From Persephonella sp. IF05-L8 (lineage in GTDB: Bacteria; Aquificota; Aquificia; Aquificales; Hydrogenothermaceae): 37,022 bases of DNA. The position numbers were made by a program, and so were the translations under genes. Below are positions 1 to 7,392 of this stretch, piece by piece. Every line of letters begins with the position of its first letter. Positions within the stretch are counted from its first letter, which is position 1. The notes beneath the pieces are model-generated. The model saw nothing but the letters and a program-made list of their open reading frames with translations. It searched no databases and had not been told where the DNA came from. Location: assembly GCF_000703045.1 (NCBI RefSeq), contig NZ_JNLJ01000005.1, forward strand, positions 1 to 37,022, read 5' to 3'.

Positions 1-1
1 T

Positions 2-739
2 CAAAATCTATTAAACAACTTGGAAAATGCCTTAAATTGTATACCTTACTCCGACGTAAAGCTAAAAATAAAGGACTCAAAATTATTGGAAAACATCTAT
101 ATTATGATATTTGATTTGAAAAGAAATAAGGAAAGAAAAAAAGATTACTTAGTTCATGCCGATGCTGTTTTAACAAGAAAGCTTATTTTCGACATTTTAA
201 ATATTGCAAATAAATATAATTTCAAAAGCCTAAATCATACTGGTGATGGTTTTATCTTAATTTATACAGAAAATGAACAAAACTTGACTAACGACCTTTT
301 CAACTTCTTATCTGATTTAGGAAAAACATTGAACAAATTAAGCGTTTATCTTTCTACCTTAACACAGGAAATTAGAAATTACAAAGTAAGGGGTATTGTT
401 GGAAAATGTCTCAAACTTTTTGAATTTACATATTTTAGTTCTTATAGTAATAAAATTTTTTATTCTAAAGATCTAGACGAAATTTTCGTTGATTTTAAAG
501 ACATTCTACTCGACGAAGATGAGATACTTGAAGAAATTCCTGATATTTTATTTGCTATAGAAAATGAAATAGAAATTTCCAAAGTAATAAAAAAAGTGGT
601 AAAAAATGACACAAGACTTGAAATAATAGAAAAGGATTCAGAAACTTTTACAATTATAGAAAAAGAAAACAGCAAAAAAATTTTTGAAATAAAAAAAATA
701 CCTGAATTAAGTGAAAACTTTAAATTTTGGATTACATAG
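2..739 (+). CDS. Class III nucleotidyl-cyclase-like protein, N-terminus cut by window edge
   Basis: The reading frame is open to the left edge of the window, so the true start probably lies outside it; an internal TTG at 20 is possible but has no clear ribosome site. Counting from that TTG, the segment around residue 32 (IMIFDLKRN) resembles the first metal-binding Asp strand of class III adenylate/guanylate cyclases. NHTGDGF around residue 76 resembles the second metal-binding Asp hairpin. The later helix that normally carries the transition-state Asn and Arg is not recognisable, so this copy looks catalytically incomplete and may be a partner subunit. It is followed 20 bases later by a second cyclase-like gene, in what looks like a five-gene operon. 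Assignment to the cyclase fold rests on two short motifs and the neighbours; substrate and activity are unknown. Confidence 0.6.
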   Translation, partial: QNLLNNLENALNCIPYSDVKLKIKDSKLLENIYIMIFDLKRNKERKKDYLVHADAVLTRKLIFDILNIANKYNFKSLNHTGDGFILIYTENEQNLTNDLFNFLSDLGKTLNKLSVYLSTLTQEIRNYKVRGIVGKCLKLFEFTYFSSYSNKIFYSKDLDEIFVDFKDILLDEDEILEEIPDILFAIENEIEISKVIKKVVKNDTRLEIIEKDSETFTIIEKENSKKIFEIKKIPELSENFKFWIT

Positions 740-759
740 ATTGAAGGGAAAGATAAACA

Positions 760-1557
760 ATGCCCTATATAGAGAACATAGAAGAATTAGTTCAAAGATA
801 TAGAGAACTTCATAATGAAGATATAAAAACTTTTGTAAAGAATCAAAAGGAACTGGCGAGAACTGCACTTGATATTTTTATAAAAATTGCTGAAATTTCA
901 AACTTAGGTTTAAAAACTGTGGTATTAGAATCCAAAATGTTCAAAAAAGCTTATGAATCCATGAAAGTTTTAACAGAGGCATCAACTATTCCATCTATAC
1001 CTGAATATGGAGATGTTAAGATCTCGAATGCAGAAGGAACTGTAATTTTTCTTGATATTACAAAATCTACAAGATATTTTGAGGAAAAGAAAAATTACAC
1101 AGGTTTTGTTATCTTTAATGCGTATATTCTTTTAGTCAAAACTACAACCCGATTAACTGATGGAGAATTTTTAGAACATACCGGTGATGGGGCAATGATT
1201 TTTTATAAAAATAAAAATATTAAAGAAGATTATGAAAATTGCAGAAGTTTTAATGAAAGAGATCCTATCTGTTTATATTTTATTCTCAGTGAACATCTCA
1301 AAAACTACGCTAAAGAAAAAGAGTTACTAATATTTGATAGGGAAGAAGTTAAGCCTTCAAAATATAAAGAACCTTCTCTAATTCACGTAGGTGCTGATTA
1401 TGGGGAAATATTGGAAGTTAATTTAGGAAATATAAAAAAATTAATATCTAAAACTGTATGGAATGCGGCAAATAAATGTAAAAATGCAGATAGGATAGTT
1501 GAATATGAAGAAGAAAAAGAGAAAAAAACTTATCATAGATTACCCATAAAAACATAG
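760..1557 (+). CDS. Class III nucleotidyl-cyclase-like protein (second of three)
   Basis: The ATG is preceded by GAAGGGAAAG at a good distance. The protein has 265 residues: a helical N-terminal part (about 1-85) and then a class III cyclase-like domain. Visible motifs are TVIFLDITKST with Asp99, EHTGDGAMIFY with Asp143 (the two metal ligands of the family), and VWNAANKCKNADR around 233-245, which matches the Asn-containing helix motif but has Asn-Lys where many cyclases have the Arg-containing AAR sequence. Known Pycsar cyclases (PycC) belong to this fold and make cCMP or cUMP; which base this one would use cannot be read from the sequence. It sits between two other cyclase-like genes and upstream of a Pycsar-effector-like membrane protein. 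Cyclase family confidence is good, activity uncertain. Confidence 0.75.
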   Translation: MPYIENIEELVQRYRELHNEDIKTFVKNQKELARTALDIFIKIAEISNLGLKTVVLESKMFKKAYESMKVLTEASTIPSIPEYGDVKISNAEGTVIFLDITKSTRYFEEKKNYTGFVIFNAYILLVKTTTRLTDGEFLEHTGDGAMIFYKNKNIKEDYENCRSFNERDPICLYFILSEHLKNYAKEKELLIFDREEVKPSKYKEPSLIHVGADYGEILEVNLGNIKKLISKTVWNAANKCKNADRIVEYEEEKEKKTYHRLPIKT

Positions 1558-1569
1558 GATTAAATTATT

Positions 1570-2364
1570 ATGGAACTTTGGAATTTTCTTGATGAACTTA
1601 AAGAAAAATTAGATTCTTTAGAAGATATAAAAACAGAAGATTATAATTCTATAGAAGATGCCGTAAATAATGCAAGACTGGAAAAACCAATCTGGAATAG
1701 GGTTAATAATGTTGTAGCTGTTTTTGCAGATTTAAAGAATTCAACACAGATCTCTAATAGGAAAACTAAAAGAGTATATGCCAAATTTTTGGAATACACA
1801 GGATATCCATTTGTAAAAATTAATGAGAAATTTGATTCTAAATTTATTGATATAAAAGGAGATGGAGGATTATCCCTTTTTTCAGGTAGATACGCAGAAA
1901 TTAAAGCATTTTTAGCTGCTGAAACCTTTAAAACATTTCAAGAAAAATATGTGAGGGGAAAATTTAAAAGCAAATACAATATAAATCTTTCCTTTGGGAT
2001 AGGGATTTCTAAAGGAGATTTGCTGGTAAAACGAATTGGACGAAGAAAAGAGGATAATAATTTTTTTGTCTGGGCTGGCAATGCTGTAAACAATGCAGCA
2101 TTGATTTCAAAATACGTAAAAATCTCTTCTAATAAAACAATAATAGGAGTAAGCAAAGATATTTATCATATCTTAAATCAAGAAAAGTTTAGAGATTATT
2201 TGATTTTATCTTGCGAATGTAGTAATAAAAGAAATCTTTGGGAAAGAGAAGAAAGATTCATAGGAAGCAATATTGATATTTTTTACAAAATTGAAAGTGA
2301 CTGGTGCAAAAAACATGGAGAAGAATATATAAATACTGTTCTGGAGATAATCAATGAGTCTTAA
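1570..2364 (+). CDS. Class III nucleotidyl-cyclase-like protein (third of three, best conserved)
   Basis: 264 residues with the clearest cyclase signature of the three. VVAVFADLKNST carries Asp54 and FIDIKGDGGLSLF carries Asp98 (metal ligands); SFGIGISKGDLLV resembles the core strand after the hairpin; FVWAGNAVNNAALISK carries Asn174 of the N-A-A helix. The Arg usually one turn further (AAR) is replaced in the ALISK segment, so the transition-state Arg may be absent or come from a partner chain. Class III cyclases form active sites at dimer interfaces, so hetero-pairing with the two upstream paralogues is possible (inference). The start has a weak ribosome site (AGGAT). The end overlaps the next gene by 11 bases, which points to translational coupling. 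Confidence 0.8.
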   Translation: MELWNFLDELKEKLDSLEDIKTEDYNSIEDAVNNARLEKPIWNRVNNVVAVFADLKNSTQISNRKTKRVYAKFLEYTGYPFVKINEKFDSKFIDIKGDGGLSLFSGRYAEIKAFLAAETFKTFQEKYVRGKFKSKYNINLSFGIGISKGDLLVKRIGRRKEDNNFFVWAGNAVNNAALISKYVKISSNKTIIGVSKDIYHILNQEKFRDYLILSCECSNKRNLWEREERFIGSNIDIFYKIESDWCKKHGEEYINTVLEIINES

Positions 2365-3667
2365 AAAAGAAGAAGTTGAAAAAGAACTTTTTATTCATTT
2401 TTCTAAAAAAGAACTTGAAAATTGTAAGATTGAAGTATGTGATGTAAATCAAGTTGACAAATGCATTGAAAAATTAACTAAAAATTGTTGCTATATTTCA
2501 GATGATAAAGTATATGCACTTTACTTTATATATTTAAAAGATAATGAGGATGTTTTAGATATAAACTTAATTTTTGAGAAAAAAGAAAAAATATCAAACA
2601 ACCTGAGGAAAACAGTAGAGAAAATTCAAAGTAAAGATTTAGTTAGAACAGATATATGTATAGAACTTATTATATTCACCAATCTCAATCTGGCAGGTAA
2701 AATTTTCAATAAAGTTAATATTTTTAGAAAAAGAACTTTTAGCGATTCAATCGAAGACAAGATCATCATATACTTAACAAAACCTGTTAAATTCTTTATA
2801 CAACATATAGCGGCAATATTAAGTATACTATTCTTACTTTATTCTGCGTTTACTATATCATATTTGATAAAAATTGGTTTACCATTAGATCTTTTAAGTT
2901 CAGATACAATAAAAAGTTTAATTGAGACGGTTATCTTTTTAATTGTTTCGGCATTGATTTATATTTTTATTTTTCCAGCACCATTTATCCTTTTAATAGC
3001 ATTTTTTCTATCCATAGTTATTTATTATTTAAGCTTCGGTAGTGTATTTTCTTTTCGTGCAAAAAGAGATATTTTAGATAGTATTATTTTATTTGGAAAA
3101 TTTTATTTGGCAATAACGGTAATATTTGCAGTTTTAATTTTGATAGTAGAACCAACAACTTTTATAGCAAAAACTATTGGTTTTAAAAATTTTGGGAAAA
3201 CTTTTAAAAAATTGGATACTAATATAGTCAAAATAGCTATATTTGAATATACATATGATTCTTCTTCTGATTTGCGATTTGTAAAAATCAATAATTCTAT
3301 TGAAGTTTTACAACTTGGAACTAAAAATAATTTAATTTATTATTATAGAGTAGAGGACATAAAGAATATATTACAGAACACTCTTGAAAATGATCCTAAT
3401 TCAAAAAAATGTTATTGTGAAAAACTTAGTGCAATTGAAAATTCCAAAAACGCTTTTGAAGACAAAAATTATAAATGGTTTTATATTCTATTCTATCTAC
3501 CAACTGAATGTGATATATATCCGTATGAGAAAGTTTTAAAAGGAAAAATAAATACAAAAGTTATACTTAACACAAAAGTTGATAATATTGAAGATATAGA
3601 TAAAAGTAATTATATAAAAAGTCTCAAAAATTTTTGCGGAGAGGAAGAAAATAATGGAAGAGAATAA
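2354..3667 (+). CDS. Four-helix membrane protein of the cyclase operon, unknown function
   Basis: 437 residues that I do not recognise. A soluble N-terminal region (about 1-145) is followed by four hydrophobic segments near residues 148-172, 189-207, 208-232 and 249-270, then a soluble C-terminal region of about 165 residues. No ATPase, nuclease or protease motif is visible. The ATG follows GGAG by seven bases and overlaps the end of the upstream cyclase; its own end overlaps the next membrane gene by 14 bases, so the five genes are probably translated as a unit. Placement between cyclases and a Pycsar-effector-like protein suggests a second membrane effector or a membrane partner of the signalling module, but this is context only. 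Confidence 0.6.
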   Translation: MSLKKEEVEKELFIHFSKKELENCKIEVCDVNQVDKCIEKLTKNCCYISDDKVYALYFIYLKDNEDVLDINLIFEKKEKISNNLRKTVEKIQSKDLVRTDICIELIIFTNLNLAGKIFNKVNIFRKRTFSDSIEDKIIIYLTKPVKFFIQHIAAILSILFLLYSAFTISYLIKIGLPLDLLSSDTIKSLIETVIFLIVSALIYIFIFPAPFILLIAFFLSIVIYYLSFGSVFSFRAKRDILDSIILFGKFYLAITVIFAVLILIVEPTTFIAKTIGFKNFGKTFKKLDTNIVKIAIFEYTYDSSSDLRFVKINNSIEVLQLGTKNNLIYYYRVEDIKNILQNTLENDPNSKKCYCEKLSAIENSKNAFEDKNYKWFYILFYLPTECDIYPYEKVLKGKINTKVILNTKVDNIEDIDKSNYIKSLKNFCGEEENNGRE

Positions 3668-4253
3668 AAATAATGACTTAAAAGAAAAAAAATTAGAGCT
3701 GCTAAAAGAGGCTATTAAAGATACTCAAACCACCATATCTGTACTGGATTTGAAGGCTCGTTTTTTATTAGCGGTAAATCTGGCTATAATTGGTGGTACA
3801 CTTTTATTTGTAAGAAGTATTTTAAATGTAGTATTTAAAGAAAACACAAATAGTCAAATAGATATACTGTTCATTTTTATTTTTCTATTTGCAGGTTTTA
3901 TTATTGTCTGGAATATATGGATAATTTATAAACTAATTCAAGATGTCATAAACCCTCGCAATAATCCATTTCAGCAAATTTTAAGAGTAGATGCGAAATA
4001 CGAACAATCTCCATTTTTCCCCGTTCCTGAAAAGGGTTATTTTGATTTTGCTCAGTTTAAAAAGCAGATAGATGATTATGATGAAGATGATATAAAAAAT
4101 ATATATATTGTGGAACTACTAAAAGTATCTTATATTAGGCACCAAAAATTAACAAATCTAAATAACATAATTTATAAATATTTCAAATGGTTACTGATAA
4201 CTTTAGGGACCTATCTATTTATAGTTATTGTCTTAATAGCTTGCACAAGATAA
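3654..4253 (+). CDS. Pycsar-effector-like (PycTM type) three-helix membrane protein
   Basis: 199 residues with hydrophobic helices near 35-56, 70-95 and 177-197. The N-terminal helix entering TM1 reads TISVLDLKARFLLAVNLAIIG. The segment before TM3 (VSYIRHQKLTNLNNIIYKYFKWL) has the Ser, His/Lys and Leu-rich pattern seen before the last helix of the Pycsar TM effector family (DUF5706/PF18967). In characterised Pycsar systems such an effector senses cCMP or cUMP made on infection and damages the inner membrane. The ATG is preceded by GGAGAGG and lies inside the end of the upstream gene. It is the last gene of the cyclase operon; a 44-base gap separates it from rubredoxin. The family call is from pattern memory and needs a profile search. 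Confidence 0.7.
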   Translation: MEENKNNDLKEKKLELLKEAIKDTQTTISVLDLKARFLLAVNLAIIGGTLLFVRSILNVVFKENTNSQIDILFIFIFLFAGFIIVWNIWIIYKLIQDVINPRNNPFQQILRVDAKYEQSPFFPVPEKGYFDFAQFKKQIDDYDEDDIKNIYIVELLKVSYIRHQKLTNLNNIIYKYFKWLLITLGTYLFIVIVLIACTR

Positions 4254-4283
4254 TTCTACAAAATCCAGAGATATGAATTTTAT

Positions 4284-4291
4284 GCTATATT
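4284..4291 (+). promoter_or_regulatory. Extended -10 promoter in front of rubredoxin
   Basis: The string TATGCTATATT contains an extended -10 (TGC before TATATT at 4286-4291). Transcription would begin about at the rubredoxin ATG at 4298, so the transcript may be leaderless. The same TATGCTAWAWT form precedes efp and the M24 peptidase in this window. Confidence 0.45.
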
Positions 4292-4297
4292 TTAGAT

Positions 4298-4492
4298 ATG
4301 AAGGGAAAGGTGATTATCAAGGACAGGACTATAGGCAGGTTTAGATGTAAAGTCTGCGGGTATATATATGACCCTGAAAAGGGAGATGAAAAAAGGGCTA
4401 TTTCTCCAGGGATAAGATTTGAGGAACTTTCTGATAAATGGAGATGTCCCGTTTGTGAATATCCAAAATCCCATTTTTACAGGATTGACTGA
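4298..4492 (+). CDS. Rubredoxin
   Basis: A 64-residue one-iron electron carrier. The iron ligands are Cys17 and Cys20 (CKVCGYIYDPEKGD) and Cys50 and Cys53 (CPVC), with the usual spacing and the conserved GYIYDP and W-x-CP context. There is a ten-residue N-terminal extension relative to minimal rubredoxins. No ribosome binding site precedes the ATG, and an extended -10 ends only six bases upstream, so leaderless translation is likely. The stop overlaps the ATG of the following methyltransferase (TGATG). Rubredoxins often serve oxygen or superoxide detoxification in microaerophiles; the partner here is not visible. Confidence 0.95.
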   Translation: MKGKVIIKDRTIGRFRCKVCGYIYDPEKGDEKRAISPGIRFEELSDKWRCPVCEYPKSHFYRID

Positions 4493-5115
4493 TGGATATA
4501 GGAAAACGATTTGATGCAGTTGCAAACAGATACGACACACCGGAAAAATACAAAAGGTCTCAAGATTTCCTGAAAGCTATTTTAGAAAACCTTCCTGATA
4601 CTAAGAATTTCAAAGTTATGGATATAGGAGCAGGCACAGGTATTCTGGATATAATGCTTGCACCCTATGTGAAAGAGATTGTGGCTTTTGACCTTTCGGA
4701 AGGAATGCTTAATGTTTTCAAAGAAAAAATTGAGAAAAATAACATAAACAACATAAGAATTTATAAACACGACATATTGTCAGAAGGCTTTCCTGAAAAG
4801 GATTTTGACCTGATTATTACCTCAATGACATTTCACCATCTTGATGACCCTGTTGAAGCCCTTAGAAAGCTAAAGGAATATCTCAAAACAGGTGGTTATA
4901 TAGCTGTAATAGACCTTTACAAAGAAGATGGCACATTTCACTCAGATAACACTGATGTAAAGCATTTTGGCTTTGATGAAAATGAGATTGAAAACTGGCT
5001 AAAAGAAACCGGTCTGGAAAAAGTCAAATACCAGATAGTCCACACCATAACCAAAGAAAGAGAAGGGCAAAAAAGAGATTATCCTGTTTTTATGATTATG
5101 GCCATAAAAAGATAA
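4492..5115 (+). CDS. Class I SAM-dependent methyltransferase
   Basis: 207 residues with a Rossmann methyltransferase fold. Motif I is VMDIGAGTG (42-50), the acidic residue ending strand 2 is in VAFDLSEGM, and motif IV-like DLIITSMTFHHLDDP lies near the middle. It belongs to the UbiE/Methyltransf_11 type; the substrate is unknown and it could act on a small molecule, a quinone precursor or a metal. It is translationally coupled to rubredoxin by a TGATG overlap, suggesting a shared redox or stress role. The gene ends just upstream of an inverted repeat that includes the ribosome site of the next gene. Confidence 0.85.
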   Translation: MDIGKRFDAVANRYDTPEKYKRSQDFLKAILENLPDTKNFKVMDIGAGTGILDIMLAPYVKEIVAFDLSEGMLNVFKEKIEKNNINNIRIYKHDILSEGFPEKDFDLIITSMTFHHLDDPVEALRKLKEYLKTGGYIAVIDLYKEDGTFHSDNTDVKHFGFDENEIENWLKETGLEKVKYQIVHTITKEREGQKRDYPVFMIMAIKR

Positions 5116-5118
5116 ACT

Positions 5119-5155
5119 TCCCTCCTGCAAATTTATAAAATAAAAACAGGAGGGA
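5119..5155 (+). promoter_or_regulatory. Inverted repeat that can sequester the ribosome site of the triheme cytochrome
   Basis: TCCCTCCTG (5119-5127) is a perfect complement of CAGGAGGGA (5147-5155), separated by a 19-base A+T-rich loop. The right arm contains the AGGAGG ribosome site for the ATG at 5161. In any transcript that includes both arms the site would be paired. A TATAAA at 5134-5139 inside the loop could be a promoter whose transcripts lack the left arm. It may be a translational switch (thermometer-like) or a way to silence read-through mRNA. Confidence 0.6.
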
Positions 5156-5160
5156 CAAAA

Positions 5161-5985
5161 ATGAGAGCTTTAGCAGGGATATTAAGTTTATTACTGCTCA
5201 CATCTGCCTTTGCAAAAAATGTAAAACTGAAAGACCCCCCTGAAGAGTTATCAAAATACTATCCTCCAAAATCTGAAAAATATGAATTTCTAAACCTTAT
5301 GCATCAGCTTTCCACCTCAATGACAGGTATTGTTGTAAATCTGAAAGGAGAGGACTGGAAAAATGCACAGCTATGGGCTGAAAAATTACAGGAAAACTAT
5401 CTAAAAATCGGTCAGATGGTCAAAAAATGGGATAGAAACCTTAAAAAGACCAATGCACAAAAACTTGTAGAAGCTGTTAAAAACAAAGACAAAGCCACAG
5501 CCATGGAAAACCTGAAAGCTATAGGAAGAACCTGTGTCCAGTGTCATAGAGCTTATCAGGCTTCTGTAAAGGTTAAATACCATACACCTGATTTTGAGAA
5601 GATAAATGTTGAAGACCCAGTATCAGGTGAAAAATTAGACTATGGCAAATATATGAAAAATATGACAAACGATATGAAATTACTGAAAATTTACCTTACA
5701 GAAGGTAAAAATAAAGAAGCCAAGAAAGCCGGACTTTCATTCACAAAAAGACTTAAAGGATTATCCCAATCCTGCAGTGAATGTCATACACAGGAAGAAG
5801 GTTCAGAAAAAATATATTTTGGAGAAAGAGCCCAGAAGCATATAAATGCCCTTCAAGAAGCAATCAAAAAATCAGACAAAGAAGCTATCTCACAACATAT
5901 AAGATGGATTTCCCAGAACAATTGTGCAAAATGCCATAATGTTCACCAGACACTTTATTTGATAAAGGAAAAATTTGGTGATTAA
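5161..5985 (+). CDS. Periplasmic triheme cytochrome c
   Basis: 274 residues with an N-terminal signal peptide (hydrophobic run to about residue 17, LLLLTSAFA). Three c-type heme sites are visible: CVQCH (125-129), CSECH (205-209) and CAKCH (255-259). The sequence before each site is helical and Lys/Glu-rich, as in cytochrome c-prime-like four-helix units, and the protein looks like repeated units of that kind, the last one shortened. It is expected to carry electrons in the periplasm. The ribosome site AGGAGGGA is strong but lies in an inverted repeat. A pentaheme cytochrome gene follows after two bases, so the two probably form one electron-transfer unit. Redox partners are not visible here. 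Confidence 0.9.
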   Translation: MRALAGILSLLLLTSAFAKNVKLKDPPEELSKYYPPKSEKYEFLNLMHQLSTSMTGIVVNLKGEDWKNAQLWAEKLQENYLKIGQMVKKWDRNLKKTNAQKLVEAVKNKDKATAMENLKAIGRTCVQCHRAYQASVKVKYHTPDFEKINVEDPVSGEKLDYGKYMKNMTNDMKLLKIYLTEGKNKEAKKAGLSFTKRLKGLSQSCSECHTQEEGSEKIYFGERAQKHINALQEAIKKSDKEAISQHIRWISQNNCAKCHNVHQTLYLIKEKFGD

Positions 5986-5987
5986 AA

Positions 5988-6899
5988 ATGCCTTTACTCC
6001 TGCTACTATTAGCGGTTTTTATAGCAGGTTGCGACAGTATAGAAAAAATATTCTTAGAGGAGGACTTGCTTCAACGTCCTCCTTCCAAAAGATGTGCAGA
6101 ATGTCATCAAAACATATATAACCAGTGGCTTACTTCCAGACATTCAAAGGCATGGACTTCTTCCCATTACGCAGAGGCAACTGATAATTATACAAAAACA
6201 AAATGTCTTTCCTGCCACGCACCCCTTGAGATACATCCTGAAAAAAAACCACAGCTGAGGGATAAACTCAGAGAAGAAGGGGTTAATTGCTTTTCCTGCC
6301 ATTACAAAGAAGAAACAAACTCAATACACGGCCCTTATGATGTATTTTCTCCACCCCACTACTCAACTTACGACCCTGTTTATATAACATCAAAGATTTG
6401 TTCTTCCTGCCATCAAAAAACTTATAAGCAATGGCAACAGACAGTCTCAAAAAGAAATTGTCAGGAATGCCATATGCCAGCCAAAAAAGGTAGGCTTATA
6501 CAAAAATTTCCCTTTACATATCTGCATTCTAAAAAAGATATCCATTCCCATAAATTTCCTGCTTCTATAGCCTCTGAAAAAGACTTTCAGATTAAAATTT
6601 CCATTAATGATGATATTCTTACCCTTAGCATAAAAAACACAGGAATACCCCATTCAGTTCCCACTGCAGATAACGGAAAACCTAAGCTTTATATATATTT
6701 GACAGGATTTAAAAATGGAAATGAAATTTTTAATCAGATGCAGATAATAAATTCAAAAGACCCTCTAAAATTTGGAAAATGGAAAGAACTGGATTTCTTT
6801 ATTGATTTAAAACCTGATAAGGTAGTAGTCACTATTTTAAGAAAGCTTTCATGGAAGAATAAAAAGGAAAAAGTTCTTCAAAAAGAGTTTCAATTCTGA
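5988..6899 (+). CDS. Pentaheme cytochrome c lipoprotein
   Basis: 303 residues. The N-terminus is a short hydrophobic stretch ending in a lipobox (FIAGC, Cys15), so the mature protein is probably lipid-anchored. Five heme sites follow: CAECH (36-40), CLSCH (72-76), CFSCH (100-104), CSSCH (137-141) and CQECH (157-161). The layout resembles the cytochrome c554 family. The C-terminal 130 residues have no heme site and look like a beta-rich domain. It starts two bases after the triheme cytochrome gene, using GGTGA as a modest ribosome site, so coupled translation is likely. The 3' end overlaps the convergent small membrane gene by ten bases. A role in a periplasmic nitrogen or sulfur redox pathway is plausible but not shown. 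Confidence 0.88.
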   Translation: MPLLLLLLAVFIAGCDSIEKIFLEEDLLQRPPSKRCAECHQNIYNQWLTSRHSKAWTSSHYAEATDNYTKTKCLSCHAPLEIHPEKKPQLRDKLREEGVNCFSCHYKEETNSIHGPYDVFSPPHYSTYDPVYITSKICSSCHQKTYKQWQQTVSKRNCQECHMPAKKGRLIQKFPFTYLHSKKDIHSHKFPASIASEKDFQIKISINDDILTLSIKNTGIPHSVPTADNGKPKLYIYLTGFKNGNEIFNQMQIINSKDPLKFGKWKELDFFIDLKPDKVVVTILRKLSWKNKKEKVLQKEFQF

Positions 6900-7150
6900 G
6901 GTTTATCCTCTTCTGATTTTTGATAATACTTTTTCATCCTTTCATCTTGCTGGGCATGTTTTTTCATATATCTGAATACCCAGATTATAATTCCTATTGC
7001 AATTGTCCATCCTATAAAATGGATAATACCCTGCATTGCAGTGTATTGCTTTTCATCCATAGAAACACTTCCCTGATAAGGTTCAAACACCCTAATTCCG
7101 TTATCAAATAAATCTAATATCCATAAAATTATATTTTGTAGTATATCCAT
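6890..7150 (-). CDS. Small membrane protein, unknown function
   Basis: 86 residues starting at an ATG preceded by AGAGG; a longer frame reaching 7204 lacks a ribosome site and would run through the promoter. One clear transmembrane helix (about GIIHFIGWTIAIGIIIWVF) follows a weaker amphipathic N-terminal segment, and the C-terminus is highly charged (KKHAQQDERMKK). I do not recognise the family. It overlaps the end of the pentaheme cytochrome gene on the opposite strand. It has its own promoter-like sequence and a striking 10-bp palindrome upstream, so it is probably regulated separately. Confidence 0.7.
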   Translation of the reverse strand: MDILQNIILWILDLFDNGIRVFEPYQGSVSMDEKQYTAMQGIIHFIGWTIAIGIIIWVFRYMKKHAQQDERMKKYYQKSEEDKPQN

Positions 7151-7180
7151 TCCAACCTCTGAATTTTGTTTATAAAAACT

Positions 7181-7215
7181 ATTATAAGACATACAAACTT
7201 GCAATCAAGTTTGTA
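7181..7215 (-). promoter_or_regulatory. Promoter with palindromic operator for the small membrane gene
   Basis: On the minus strand a perfect -10 (TATAAT, complement of 7181-7186) is preceded, 16 bases upstream, by TTGATT (7203-7208). A perfect inverted repeat with 10-bp arms, TACAAACTTG (7192-7201) and CAAGTTTGTA (7206-7215), around a CAAT spacer covers the -35 region. That is the position expected for a repressor operator. The regulator is unknown. Confidence 0.65.
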
Positions 7216-7228
7216 ATGCTCCAACTAT

Positions 7229-7238
7229 ACTAACTAAC
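7229..7238 (-). repeat. GTTAGTTAGT motif (single copy, not palindromic here)
   Basis: The minus strand reads GTTAGTTAGT, the same ten bases found at 24543-24552 next to an ACTAAC arm. It lies about 80 bases upstream of the small membrane gene. The stretch 7239-7390 holds no gene I can support; it is A+T-rich with no long ORF. Confidence 0.35.
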
Positions 7239-7392
7239 TTTTGACCACTTGTTATATCTATGATTATTTATTTGTTTCTGGCTTTTTATTTTCTTTTTTG
7301 TGTTTTTATTATCAATGAGAGGAAAAAGTTTAATGTAGATAAATAAAAGTATTGGCTGCTATGTGCAAGAAAAGTTTTCATTTTATCCAGAA

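Noticed and set aside
7151-7204. An 18-codon N-terminal extension of the small membrane protein
   Set aside because: It would start inside the palindromic operator and -35 region and lacks a ribosome site; ATG 7150 has AGAGG.
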